From Lichenostomus cassidix (Eukaryota; Chordata; Aves; Passeriformes; Meliphagidae): a DNA stretch of 64,000 nucleotides. Where the stretch lies: positions 682,001-746,000 of the forward strand of contig VLJF02000840.1 of the NCBI GenBank assembly GCA_008360975.2, read 5' to 3'. The translations under genes and the position numbers were made by a program. Of this stretch, positions 22,417 through 33,133 are shown in pieces (the stretch's first letter is position 1; every line of letters starts with the position of its first letter). Below the pieces are notes generated by a model, which saw nothing but the letters and a program-made list of their open reading frames with translations, had not been told where the DNA came from and ran no database searches.

Positions 22417-24035
22417 GGGGCCAAGGGGGCAGGTGGGAGCCTCAGGTGCTGGCTGCCCCTGGGGCTGGCCAGAGCAGGGCTGGCCAATGCCCATCCGTGT
22501 GCAGTGGGGCTGTGCCATGGCTGAGCCCCACACTTGGATGGGCACTGGCTGCAAGGAGGAGGAGTTTGGGAGCTCCTTCCTGCCTGGGGCTGCATTCCCA
22601 AGCTGCTCTTCCCAGCTCAGATCCTCCAGGGGATAAGCAAGAATGGAGAAGTCCGGTTTTCTCACAAAATGAATTAACCCAAAGCATCTTAGCTCTCAGG
22701 ACAGAAACCCATGGAGAGGATGATGGAGAGCAGGAGAGGAATAGGGCAGCCCCCAACAGCTTCAGGCCCCCCAGATTTGGGAAGTCTGATCCCTGTGGCA
22801 GCAATTTGGGGCCAAATCAGGCATTTCCAGGGGGAAAAGCTGCAGTTTTCGATCCCATCTAGAATGTGTCCAGGTTCCCTCCAGAACCGCCAACCCCCAG
22901 GAGAGGACCCTCCCAACCGGGATGTGTCACCTCTGGGACAGGACCCTCCCTGGACATATCGGCCCCAGAATAGGGATCGCCCCGGACAGAACCCCCCTGG
23001 ATGTGTCCCCCTGGACAGAACCTGCCCCCCCGTCTGATTCTCAGCACAAACAGCCACTTCCTTCTGCTGCAGGAAAGAGAAAGTGAAAGTGTTGGAGGCA
23101 CAGCAGGACACCTCCATCCCCCACAGCCCTCCCACCCTTCCCTGCAGCCCCTGCACCCCCATTTTCCACCTGTTACCAGCTCAGGTGCTCCCCAGGACTG
23201 GGGAGTCAGGAAATGCAGGGGGCAGTGTGTGTGTGAAAGTGAGGAAAATAAAGAAAATATAGAAATAGAGGAAAAAGACCCTGAAAGAGTGGGGCAAAGA
23301 ACCAAAGCCCCCTGGGACTGCCCTGTGGTGTCCCCTCAATCTATGAGCACCCTGGGGGGGCTGTGCTGGACTCTGTGTCACCACAAAATCTGAGGCAGCC
23401 AGTGAAGGAGCTGTGACCCGTGTGCTCACCCAGCCACTGCCCTGGAACCTCCATTGCCCTGGGAACACAACCATGGGATCCCCATTCCCTTGGTCCCTCC
23501 ATCCCTGGGACCACCATTCCAGGGCTCCCACTGCTCAGGGTCTCCATATCCCAGGACCTTCCTTTGATCCATTCCCACGGGGACCTCCATTCCCCCACCA
23601 CCCCATCCCTGGGACCTCCATCCCATGACCTGAGTTCCCTGGAGCCTGCTTTCCCCAGGGACCCCTACACATTTGGACCCCCATTCCCAGGCAGCCCATC
23701 CCCTGTGACTCCCCCTCCTCAGGACTCCCATTCCTCTGGATCTCCATTCCCAGGAACTCCCCTCCCAGGAAATCCTGGGACCTTCCCAGGACCCAATTCC
23801 TGCCCCCAGTTTCCCCTGGACACAAACCCAGGCTCACCACATCTCCTGATCCCTGCAATCCTGGGCCCTTATTTTCCCCCAGGTCCCACCAGGTTCCCAG
23901 CCTGCCCCCAGCCTGTCACCACCCTGCCCCCATCAAGGGCCACCTACACGTGGGGACGAAATGTGAAATCGCTTCCTTCCCCTTCATCCGAAGAGTCACC
24001 ACCCAGGGGACAGCAGCATGTGACAGCCAGCCTGG
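22417..24035 (+). promoter_or_regulatory. Gene C upstream region
   Basis: In order it holds a spacer, CCACTTCCTTCTG (PU.1-like, 23053), the IRF triplet (23073-23088), the GAAAGTGAGGAAAAT strip (23235), the AAATCTGAGGCAGCC block (23387) and the proximal GCTTCCTTCC strip (23970). It is the most complete example of the shared upstream unit. Confidence 0.55.
23073..23088 (+). promoter_or_regulatory. ISRE/IRF-like element upstream of C
   Basis: GAAAGAGAAAGTGAAA: three perfect half-sites at 2-bp spacing, about 960 bp upstream of the start codon. Confidence 0.6.
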
Positions 24036-27000
24036 ATGGCTGGGGACAGCGGGATGGCCAGGAAGGTGGCACTGCTCCTGTGGGGTGAGTACCCTGGGCA
24101 CAGGCCTGATGCACAGGGATGGGTCCTGGTGAGACAGAGAGCGGTGGGGAGGGGGCACAGGGGGCTGTGGGGTCCTCTGAGTTCCCCAATGCAAGCAGTA
24201 CCACTGCATGGTGTGACGGGGATCATGGGGTGGCTGTGGGGACAGGAACAGGGGGATAGGAATGGGGGGACAGAAATGGGGAATAGGGATAGGGGGACAA
24301 GTATATGGCAATAGGCACCTTGGTACAGCGTCAGCTGTGGGCTCAGGGACAGGGGGACAGGGGGACAGGGGGACAGGGGGACAGGGGGACAGGGGGACAG
24401 GGGGACAAGCACCATACAGATGGGCATTGTGGAGGAGATGCTGTGGGGCTGATGAGGGTGATCTCTGCCAGCATGGGATGTCTATAGAGTCGCCATGCCC
24501 AGAGTGTCCAGAGTGTCCCCATGTCCTGCCTCAACCCAGGGTGGCTGTGATGTCTCTGTCTGTCCCTGAGATGTCTATGCCCCATGGGTGTTTGAACAGG
24601 GACAGTTTGGGGACAGCCTCCACAGCCATCCCCCAGGGGCTGCTGTCCCCACAGTGCCTCCCCCACCCAGATCCTCTCCCTTCTCCCTTCCAGCCCAGAC
24701 CCTCAGCCTCACTGGTGAGTCCTCAGGGGATGCCATGTCCCTGCCCTGCTGTCCCCAGCCCCACAGTGGCCCTGGCAGGCTGGTGTCCCCTGTCACCCAC
24801 AGGTGCCCAGACCCCCCAGCTCCTCGTGGATCCTCCCTGGACGCCAGCAGTGCTATGGGACCGAGTGACACTGACCTGCCAGGGCTCGGGGACTCCTGGT
24901 GCCATCACCTGGTACAAGAATGGGCGGAACTGGGAGCAGAAGAAAACTGACCGTTTCCTTGTCACCCAGAGTGGCAGCTACAAGTGTGAGAGACCTGGCA
25001 CTGGGGTCAGCAATCCTGTGAGCATCTTAGATGGTGAGTGGGGATGGGGTCTGGGTGGGCTGCACTCCGTGGGTGGTCACACACTCCTCATGTGATGAAA
25101 GCCTGTCTTCTGCTCATGGTGACATTCCAGTGCATCCCAGTTCATCCCAGTGCATCTCATTGTGATGGGACAGCCCTGGTGCATCCAGGTGCCATGGGAT
25201 TTCCCCTGGTGTCCCCTGGGTCCCTGGGCACACTGCAGCTCAGAACCCCTCAGTGCCATGGGGACTCTGCTGTCCCACAGACCGGCTGGTGCTGCAGGTG
25301 TCAGCAGGGACACTGCTGGAGGGGGAAACGGTGACACTGCGCTGCCGAGGCTGGCAGCACAACCTGGTCTCTGAGGTGCGATTTTACCGTGAGAAGAAGG
25401 AATTGTGGGGGTCCCATGGTGGGACCAAGCTGTCCCTGTCCTCCCTGAACCTGCAACACAGCGGCCGCTACCACTGCAAGGCCAAGGTGGGCTCCAAACA
25501 GTCAGCGTTCGAGAAGTCAGCGCCAGTGACAGTGACAGTGCATGGTGAGCACCCCACAGCTGGGACCCTGATACCCCAACACCCCCACAGCCACTTCCCA
25601 GCAGACTTGGAGACACAAAACACCCTCTTGTGTCTCCTTCCCAGAGCTCTTCTCAGTGCCGGTGCTGAAGCTGGAGGGTCCCCCTGAGCCCACCGAGGGA
25701 TCCCCCCTGAATCTCAGCTGCCTCAGCACCCCCAGCACCCTGCGGCCCCGAGCCCCCCTCCTGTACCTCTTCTACCAGGACGGGCAGTTGCTGGGGGGCC
25801 CGCAGGGGTCCCCTCAGCTCCTGCTGCCCGCCGTGGGGGTCTCCCACTCGGGCAGTTACAGCTGCGAGGTGCGCTCCGAGGGGGGGGCCGTGCGGAAGAG
25901 CAGCGCCCGGCTCCGCGTCACGGTGCGCAGTGAGTGCGGGGATGGGCACGGCAACCCCCACAGCCTCCCCGGGTACCCCAGCCCTGTCTGAGTACCCCCA
26001 TTCCTAACAGACACCCTTCCCAAATCCCCCTATTCCTCACTGGGCTCTCTCTATCACTGCCCTGGTCCCTTCACCCTTTCCCAGGTGTCACCCAATGTCC
26101 TCCCATCATTGTCCCAGGTGCCTACATCCCTCCCTGGGTCCTCCCACTTCTCTCTGAGATTACTCCATGGTCACCACATCCCACCATCCCCATCTGGTTC
26201 TCCACATCTTTCACTGGTGTCCCCCACATCCATCTCCAGGTCTCCCCTCCATGAATCCTCCATCCCTCCCTGGGTTCCCTTCCTCTCCTTTCCAAACTGC
26301 TCAACAATCTCTCAGCTCCCTTCTTTATCACTGTGGTACCCCCACTCCTCTCTGACCTTCCCTACCTCGCTTGGTCCCTCACTGTTCCCTGTGTCCTCCA
26401 CCCCTACCCAGGACCCCCAACCCACCCATCTCCCCCCACAGGGGTCTCACTCTTGGAGGTGTCCCTGTCAGTGCAGCCCCCCGGGGGACAGGTGGTACTG
26501 GGTGACAGCCTGATGCTGAGCTGCACGGTGGCCACGGGGACAGGTCCCCTGTCCTTCTCCTGGCACCGGGAAGGCTTGGCCACACCTCTGGGCACTGGCC
26601 CCCACCTGGAGCTGCACAACGTTGGGGACAATGACAGCGGCCACTACCAGTGCCGGGCCAGTGATGGGAAAAGCGTGGCTGAGAGTCCCACACTGAATGT
26701 CACTGTTCTGGGTGAGTGGGACCCTCGGGCTGGGGGTGACTCCACCCATGCTATTGTCACCCTACCATCCCTGTCAACCCACACCGTGTTCCAGCCCCTC
26801 CCCCACCCTCAGCCCCGTCTCTGTCCCCGCAGTGCCCGTGGCCAATGCCACCATCACCCCTGGCCCCCCGGCACTCCAGGTGCATGCAGGTGACCCCGTG
26901 ACCCTGCGCTGCTCAGTGCAGGTGGGCTCAGCACCTGTCAACTTCACCTGGCTGCACGACGGCCGGGAGGTGGCCCAGGGTCCCCTCCTGGAGCTTGGGG

Positions 27001-28105
27001 ACATCGATGTGGGACATTCTGGCATCTACCAGTGTGTGGCCACCAACCAGCTGGATGACCACCGTGTGTTCCGGGCGCTCAGCCCAGAGCTGGCCCTGGA
27101 GGTGACACCGCAGGGACACTGGGGCACAGGTGGGGTCATACAGGGTCCCTGTAGGGGTCTGAGACCCCTGGGTCTTTGGTGACCCTGCTTTGTCCCCGCT
27201 CGGTCCCTGGCAGTGACACAGAGGGAACTGAGCACAGGAGGGGAACTCCTGATGTCACTGGCATTGCAGCATCCCTGGGGTGATGGGTGATCCTGATGTG
27301 TCCCTCTCTGTCCCCAGCAGTGGCCACAGTTCTCAGTTGTTCCCTGTTGTTCCTGGTCCTGCTTGTGGGTGTCATCATGGCCTGGCACCGGTGGCACCGC
27401 CTGGGTGGGTGACAATGGGGATCCCAGTGAGCTGTGGGAAGTCCCACTTAAGATGGCAGGAGCTGAGCCCCAAGTGACCTTGTTTTGGGGTTCTGTGAGG
27501 TTTGATGAGGTGTTGGAGCCTCATGTACGGATGTTGGAGGTTCTTTCAGAGATCCTGGGAGGCTTTGGAGAATTCCCCCTGCTGGGTTTGGGGTTTTGTG
27601 GGCTCAGGGGTTTTTCAGGGGTTCTGGGGGGAATTGAGGGTCCACTGGAGGTTCAGGATTTCTGTGTATGATCAGGGGCCCTGGGTACCCCACAGTAACC
27701 TCCTCTGTTTCCTTTCCAGCTGCCAGGAAGCACCAGGACAGGTGAGTGGGAGGCTCCAGCCACTGTGAACCTTTTACCCCAACCCCTATCACCTCCCATC
27801 CCCTCCCACACATCCCCTTTATCCCCTCAGGGTCCCCCCGGAGCCCCCAGCCCCCCCGGAGGAGGGGGAGGTGCTGTACACCCATGTCATGAGCACCAAG
27901 CGAAAGGGGGGTGAGTATCAGAGTGGCACACACAGGGACATGTCACCCACTGGTGTCACCCCTCACCCAGATCCCACAGCCAGTGTCTCTCGCAGGGCCC
28001 CCCTGTGCCACTGTCCCCCAGGAAACCCAGGTGACCTACGCAGAGCTGCCAGGAACCCATGGGCGACCGCGGGAACCAAGTGACATCTACGAGAACATGA
28101 AGTGA
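24036..28105 (+). CDS. FCRL-type five-Ig inhibitory receptor, gene C (complete)
   Basis: This gene predicts 570 residues. Exons: signal 24036-24084, 21-bp mini-exon 24694-24714, D1 24803-25033, D2 25281-25544, D3 25645-25929, D4 26442-26711, D5 26833-27129, transmembrane 27321-27404, juxtamembrane 27720-27741, tail 27831-27910 and 27996-28105. All borders are GT/AG and every extracellular intron is phase 1, as in mammalian FcR/FCRL genes. The five Ig domains keep their cysteine pairs; NATI in D5 and NVTV in D4 are N-glycosylation sites. The tail has two clear ITIMs (VLYTHV, VTYAEL) and a third tyrosine in DIYENM, making C the reference tail for this cluster. Intron 1 carries a GGGGGACA tandem repeat. 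The ligand cannot be predicted. A leukocyte inhibitory receptor is the likely role. Confidence 0.92.
24350..24407 (+). repeat. GGGGGACA tandem repeat in intron 1 of C
   Basis: About seven units of 8 bp, each with a run of five Gs, so it could form a G-quadruplex. Its purity suggests high length variability between individuals. Confidence 0.85.
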
Positions 28106-28182
28106 CACTGGAGGGACTGGAGAGCACTGGCAGAAACTGGAGGACCCAGTGCTCTGCTGTTAGGCCCAAAATGCAGCTGTAG

Positions 28183-28188
28183 ATTAAA
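28183..28188 (+). other. Poly(A) signal of gene C (ATTAAA)
   Basis: ATTAAA lies 78 bp after the stop, with a downstream GTGTTTCTTTGTT element. It aligns with the B and E signals. Confidence 0.7.
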
Positions 28189-29629
28189 CTGGCAGAAGTG
28201 GTGTTTCTTTGTTCAGCTCTCTCAGGCTTTAGCAATGGGATTCTCCAATTTCGGGCTGCCACTAAAAACCAGGGGCTGCTGCCCCTCACCCTCTCAGTGG
28301 AGGCACAAAAGGCAAAGATCCCAAAGGGCTGAGAGAAGAACAATTTCCTGCAAACAGCAATGACAGAAGAAAACCAACAGCAACAGCAACAAGATTCAGA
28401 ATCAGAAGGGTCAGAAAAAGAATGATTTCCAGGGAAATCCCCGACAAGGAACAAACCCCAGACGCTGCCCCCAGCATGATTCGCCTGCCAGGAGGAACCT
28501 GGCAGGGTCCTGGACCTTCATTGCTTTGATGGCCAAAGCAGCCTTCAGGAGGTTCTGGATTCTCTTCTCCCCTGTCTCCAAACCCTGCTTGATCCCCTGC
28601 TTTGCTCTGGTCAGGGTCAGATTGGGCAGGGCCAGCTCGACTGGGAGCTCCTCTGGAGCTGAGGGACCAGGGGGCCTTTGCTGCAGGTGTGTCCCAAGGG
28701 CTGAAGCTCCCAGCACCCCTTGCTCTCTGCATGCCCTTTAACAGCCCATTCCAGTGTGGGATTTTTCCCCGAGGCTGGGGCACCTCAGGGAATGGGATCC
28801 ATCCCTGCAGGGCCAGGTTCTTTGTCCCCAGTGTCTGTGAGGTTCTTTGGAGAATGAGTTCCAGTGTTGGATTCAATTCTTTCTGCAGGGCTGTGTTGCC
28901 ATAAGACTTCCTTTCCCAGGCCCAGCACAATGTTCCCAGGGGCACAGGGAGCCTTTCCAGCCATCCAGGGCTTGCTTCTCTCCCCAGGAGCCCCCAGCTT
29001 TGGGGAGTGTGATCCAGTCAATCTGCCAGGCCTGCCCAGACTGGGATTTCATCCCTCATCCTCCATCCCACAGGGGCTTGACCTGCCTGTGCCCTGTGTG
29101 ATCACAGCACATTTCCCTTTCTGGAGGACCTGGGAGATGGTGTCCATGGGGAAATCCCCCCTCGCTCACCAGCCCATCAGGATGTTGCATCTCTTCCTTG
29201 CTGTGCCAAGGTGTCACTGAGCCCTGGAGCCAGAAATACTTCACCCTCATATGGCCAGTCCAGCTCCCCCTGAGACTTTAATCTTGACAGCCCCACCCCC
29301 TGTCCACTGTTGCTCTGTTTTTCAGTTCCCGACTCTCGGTCCTGTGTTCGTCCCCAGGAGGGACTCTGACAGCCACCTCCTCTGCCTGTGCAGCCCTGGC
29401 TGGCCACACTTCAGCAACCCTGATGGATTTCCCTCTGTGCTGCCAACTGGCCTCTTCCCATCATTGCAGCCACCCCACAGAGCATTTCCCACCCTCCCCG
29501 AGTCAGGGCAGAGTGCAGCACTGGCCATTTCTGTGGCTCAGCTGTAGCCAGAGGCAGCTGGAGGGCTTTGGGCTCTGCCACCTGACTGCATCCACCTTAT
29601 CCCTTGCATTGGGTTTGCATGGCCTGGTG
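28189..29629. other. Intergenic region after C with a unit shared with D
   Basis: 28190-28610 matches the region after D (37340-39290), where it is split by two LTR insertions. The minus strand has a 219-codon open frame (28286-28945) with one hydrophobic segment (near 28370-28430) that is preserved in the D copy. I do not recognise a protein. The rest (28610-29629) holds nothing I can name. Confidence 0.5.
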
Positions 29630-30730
29630 TCAGGGTTTGACCCTGACTAAATGCCAGGCACCCCCGCTCTCTCCTGCTGCAGATGTTAAACACACACCAA
29701 ATTCATGAGCTGAGATAGGACACTGGTGAGGGGACTCACAGAGAAAGGGCAAACAGGCTCCAAACCTAAAGTTGCAAAGTGGTTTAATTACCTAACAGAG
29801 TCGGAGGATAAATGAGAGGTAAAAATAAGCATTTCCCTCACTCCCCTCCCTCTTAAATGCCATTTTTCTACTCACCCCCCTCTCTCCTTCCAACCAACGG
29901 ATTGGGTAGGGGGCAGGGTATGGGGAATTTTCTTAGACCGTGAAACTATTCATCACTACAGTTCTTCTACTACAAATACTCTTTCTCTGCTTTTCTCTCT
30001 CTCTCTCTCTCAAGACAGTTTCTTGGCTCACCCCTCTCCCTCTTAAGACAGTTTCTCCACTCACCCCACTCCCTCTTTCCAACTAACAGCTCAGGCAGGG
30101 GGCAGGGTAAGGGGTTTTTTCTCTGGTCAGTCCATCAGGGAGAGGGGTCCTCTACTTAGCCACGGGGACCCTCCCCCAAAAGAGACAGTCCTCTGGGAAC
30201 TTCTTTGGCATGGGTCCAATCTCACAAACAACATCCTGCCCAAATTCTGCTGCAACAGAAGTTCTCTTGTCCATAAGGTGCAGACTCTCCTGAGCCAAGG
30301 CCAAGCTGCTTCTATGCCAGGAGCAAGGGCATTCTCTCCCTTGCAAGGCCTTTGCAGCTTTAACTCTCTATATGAGACTCCCACTGGATCACAGCTTCTT
30401 CCAGGCATCCACCTGCTCCTCTGGCGTGGGCTGTGGGTGGATTTCTGCACCCCTGTGGACTCCATGGGCTGCAGGGTGACCTCCTGCTCCCCCCATGGTC
30501 TTCACCACAGCCAGCAGAGGGTTTTCAGCTCTGGCACCTGGAGCACCTTCTCCCCCACCTTCTCCACTGACCTTGGTGTCTCCATGTTGTTCTCCCTTCA
30601 CATATTTTTACCTCCTCCTCCTCCTCTAGCTAAAAAGAAGTGCATGACTACTTTGTTTTGATTTTTTCTTAAATATGTTTTCACAGAGGCATAACTAGCA
30701 CCTCTAATTGGCCCAAACTTGGCCAGCAGC
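29630..30730 (-). repeat. LTR-like repeat, family 3 (copy 1)
   Basis: From about 29710 it aligns with 41260-42083; the left end is uncertain. It includes a CT microsatellite at about 29994-30011. It ends near TCTAATTGGCCCAAACTTGG. It is probably an LTR read from the minus strand. Confidence 0.5.
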
Positions 30731-31079
30731 ATGTCCATCACTTTCAGAGACATCAGAGATTAGCTCTACTGGACTTGGTGAAAAATTTCCAGAACTTTCA
30801 CTCAGCACCTACAGGAGCCATCTTTGTGCCACTCCCCACCCCTCAGACACTTCTTCAGGCCTACCACAACAGTGTTTGAGGAGTTTAAATTTCTCTTAGA
30901 TGTTAAAGATACCTTGCTGATATTCTGGGCTAAGCAAAACCACCACTTTCATCCTGGTCCTTATCTCAACCCAGGAAACTTTCGTTCAATTTTCTCTCCC
31001 CGTCTGACTGTGCAGGGCAGTGAGAGAGCAGCTTTGGTGGGTGCAGAGCATCCGGCCACTGTCAGCCCATGGCAAGACA

Positions 31080-31397
31080 GGAAGGAGGAGTGTCCAGGTC
31101 AGGCTGTTGAGCAGATTGTTGTTGTCTTTGCAGGAGTTCTGGGGCTTTCTCAGTCCCTTGGCAAGAGGGACAAAATGATCAATTGCTGCATTTCCGGACT
31201 GGTTCCCTCACAGCTGCCCCTGCACGGTTGGTTTCCACCCAGCCCTGCTCTGAAAACCATCAAAGGCCCTTGCAGAGCCACTGCTTGAGCTCCAGTTGGT
31301 TTCTGTGCTTCTTGCAGGGCTGAGCAAACCACAGCCAGGCCTTTTTCCCCCACACAATTCTCACCTTTGAGCAGCTCTAAAGCTGTGAGAATCAAAG
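31080..31397 (+). repeat. Upstream repeat module U (gene D)
   Basis: Plus-strand copy lacking the left ~80 bp of the B and C copies. Confidence 0.8.
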
Positions 31398-31673
31398 GGG
31401 GCCAAGGGGGCAGGTGGGAGCCTCAGGTGCTGGCTGCCCCTGAGGCTGGCCAGAGCAGGGCTGGCCAATGCCCATCCGTGTGCAGTGGGGCTGTGCCATG
31501 GCTGGAACCACACTTGGATGGACAGGAGTCCCCAGGCTGTGCCACCCCTGGGACAGCCACCCCCCCAGGAATGTGCAGGGACACTTCCAGAACTGCCTTC
31601 CCCCAGGACAGGATCCTCCTGTCCAGGATGTGTCACCCCCTGGACTGGATTCCCCCAGGTCATGTCACCCCCA

Positions 31674-32093
31674 TGAAAGGAATAAGGGAATATCTTTACA
31701 AACAAACAGCTGGTCAGACCGATACTGAGAAATGGAAGAAACAGTGGGAAAGATTTCCATAGGAATTCCACTGACTGACTTGCCCAAGACTGTGTTAATA
31801 AACGACAAGAACAGAGACATGAGAAAAAGAAGAAAGGGGGATGTACATTAGAAGGGGGTTTGCATTAGGTGTATCAGGAAGTCTGTAGCACTCAAGTACC
31901 TCAGCCAATGGGGAAAGAGAGAGGGAAATGCGGCCAGGAAATTAGGATAAAAAGAGGCTGCGTCCTCTAGCAGTTTGAGAGACCCCATGGGAAATGCCCA
32001 TGACATCTCCCTTTATTAGAATAAAGTTACAGGACTCCTCTGCCTCCTTTTTGGACATAAACCTCTGGTGGTTTTGGATTAATTTTCCTGACA
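31674..32093 (+). mobile_element. 5'-truncated LTR retroelement fragment
   Basis: About 170 bp of internal sequence ends in a polypurine tract (31822-31840). A 252-bp LTR follows at 31842-32093, TGTACATTAG to CCTGACA, with a TATA-like GGATAAAAAG near 31946 and AATAAA at 32020-32025. It interrupts the upstream unit of D between sequences that are contiguous upstream of C. Confidence 0.7.
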
Positions 32094-32202
32094 CCCAGAA
32101 CAGGGATCTCCCTGGACAGGATCCCCCTGGATGTGCCCCCCAGGACTGACCCCACCCCCCCGTCTGACTCTCAATGTAAATAGCCTCTTCTGTCTGCTGA
32201 AG

Positions 32203-32218
32203 GAAAGAGAAAGTGAAA
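32203..32218 (+). promoter_or_regulatory. ISRE/IRF-like element upstream of D
   Basis: GAAAGAGAAAGTGAAA, identical to the site of gene C, about 930 bp upstream of the D start. The retroelement fragment ends 110 bp before it, so the site itself is undisturbed. Confidence 0.6.
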
Positions 32219-33133
32219 GTGTTGGGGACACAGCCGGACACCCCCATCCCCCACAGCCCTCCAAACCTCCCTGCAGCCCCCTCACTGCCGTCCTTCCTCC
32301 CCGGGCTTCCCCCAACCTGTTACCTGCTCAGGTGCTCCCTAGGATCCCGGAGCCATGAACTGGGAGGGGACATGTTTACAAAGTTGAGCAAAAAAGGAAA
32401 AAAAAAAAATAAAGAGAGGGAAAAGTCCCAGTGGGGGAAGCACAGACCCAGAGCACCATGGGAGCCCCCTGGTGTTCCCCACAGACCATGAACATCATCA
32501 GGGTCTGTGCTTTTGTCTGGGTCACCCTGAAATCTGAGGCACCCAGTGCAGGAGCTGTGACCTACATGCCCACCCAGCCACTGCCCATCCCTGGGACCCC
32601 CAATCCCCTGGGAACCCAACTATGGGACCTCATTCTCTAGGTCCCCCTCCTGGTGACCCCCATCCCAGTATGCCCATTTCCCAGAACCTCCATTGCCCAG
32701 CATTGCCCTCCCCTTTATCCCATCCCATGGGCTCCACAGTCCCCCAGGACTCCCCATAGCAGGGCCCACATCACATCAGCCCAAATCCCTGGGGTCCAAG
32801 CACGCCTGGGACCCCAATCCCATTTCCCCTTCACCCTTGGGGACCCCATTCACCAAGATACCATCCCCTTTGTCTCCCCTTCCTGAGAAGCCCCATTCCC
32901 CAAGGATCCCATTTCTGCCCCTCCCCGTTCCTATGGAAATCCATCCTTAGCTCCCCACATCCCCAGAGCCCCCCAGTCCCTCCATGTCCCTCTGTGTCGC
33001 CAGCCTGTCCCCACCCTGCCCCCACCAAGGGCCACCTACATGTGGGTGATGTGACCTCGCTTCCTTCCTCTTTGGCCAAAGAGCCACCACCCAGGGGACA
33101 GGTGGCCCCAGCAGCGTGTGACAGTCAGCCTGG
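32219..33133 (+). promoter_or_regulatory. Gene D proximal upstream region
   Basis: It contains an A-rich strip near 32390-32425, the AAATCTGAGGCACCC block (32530) and CGCTTCCTTCCTC (33057). Otherwise it is C-rich low-complexity sequence. Confidence 0.5.

Noticed and set aside
24350..24407. CRISPR-like array
   Set aside because: There are no spacers: it is a pure 8-bp tandem repeat in an intron of a vertebrate gene.
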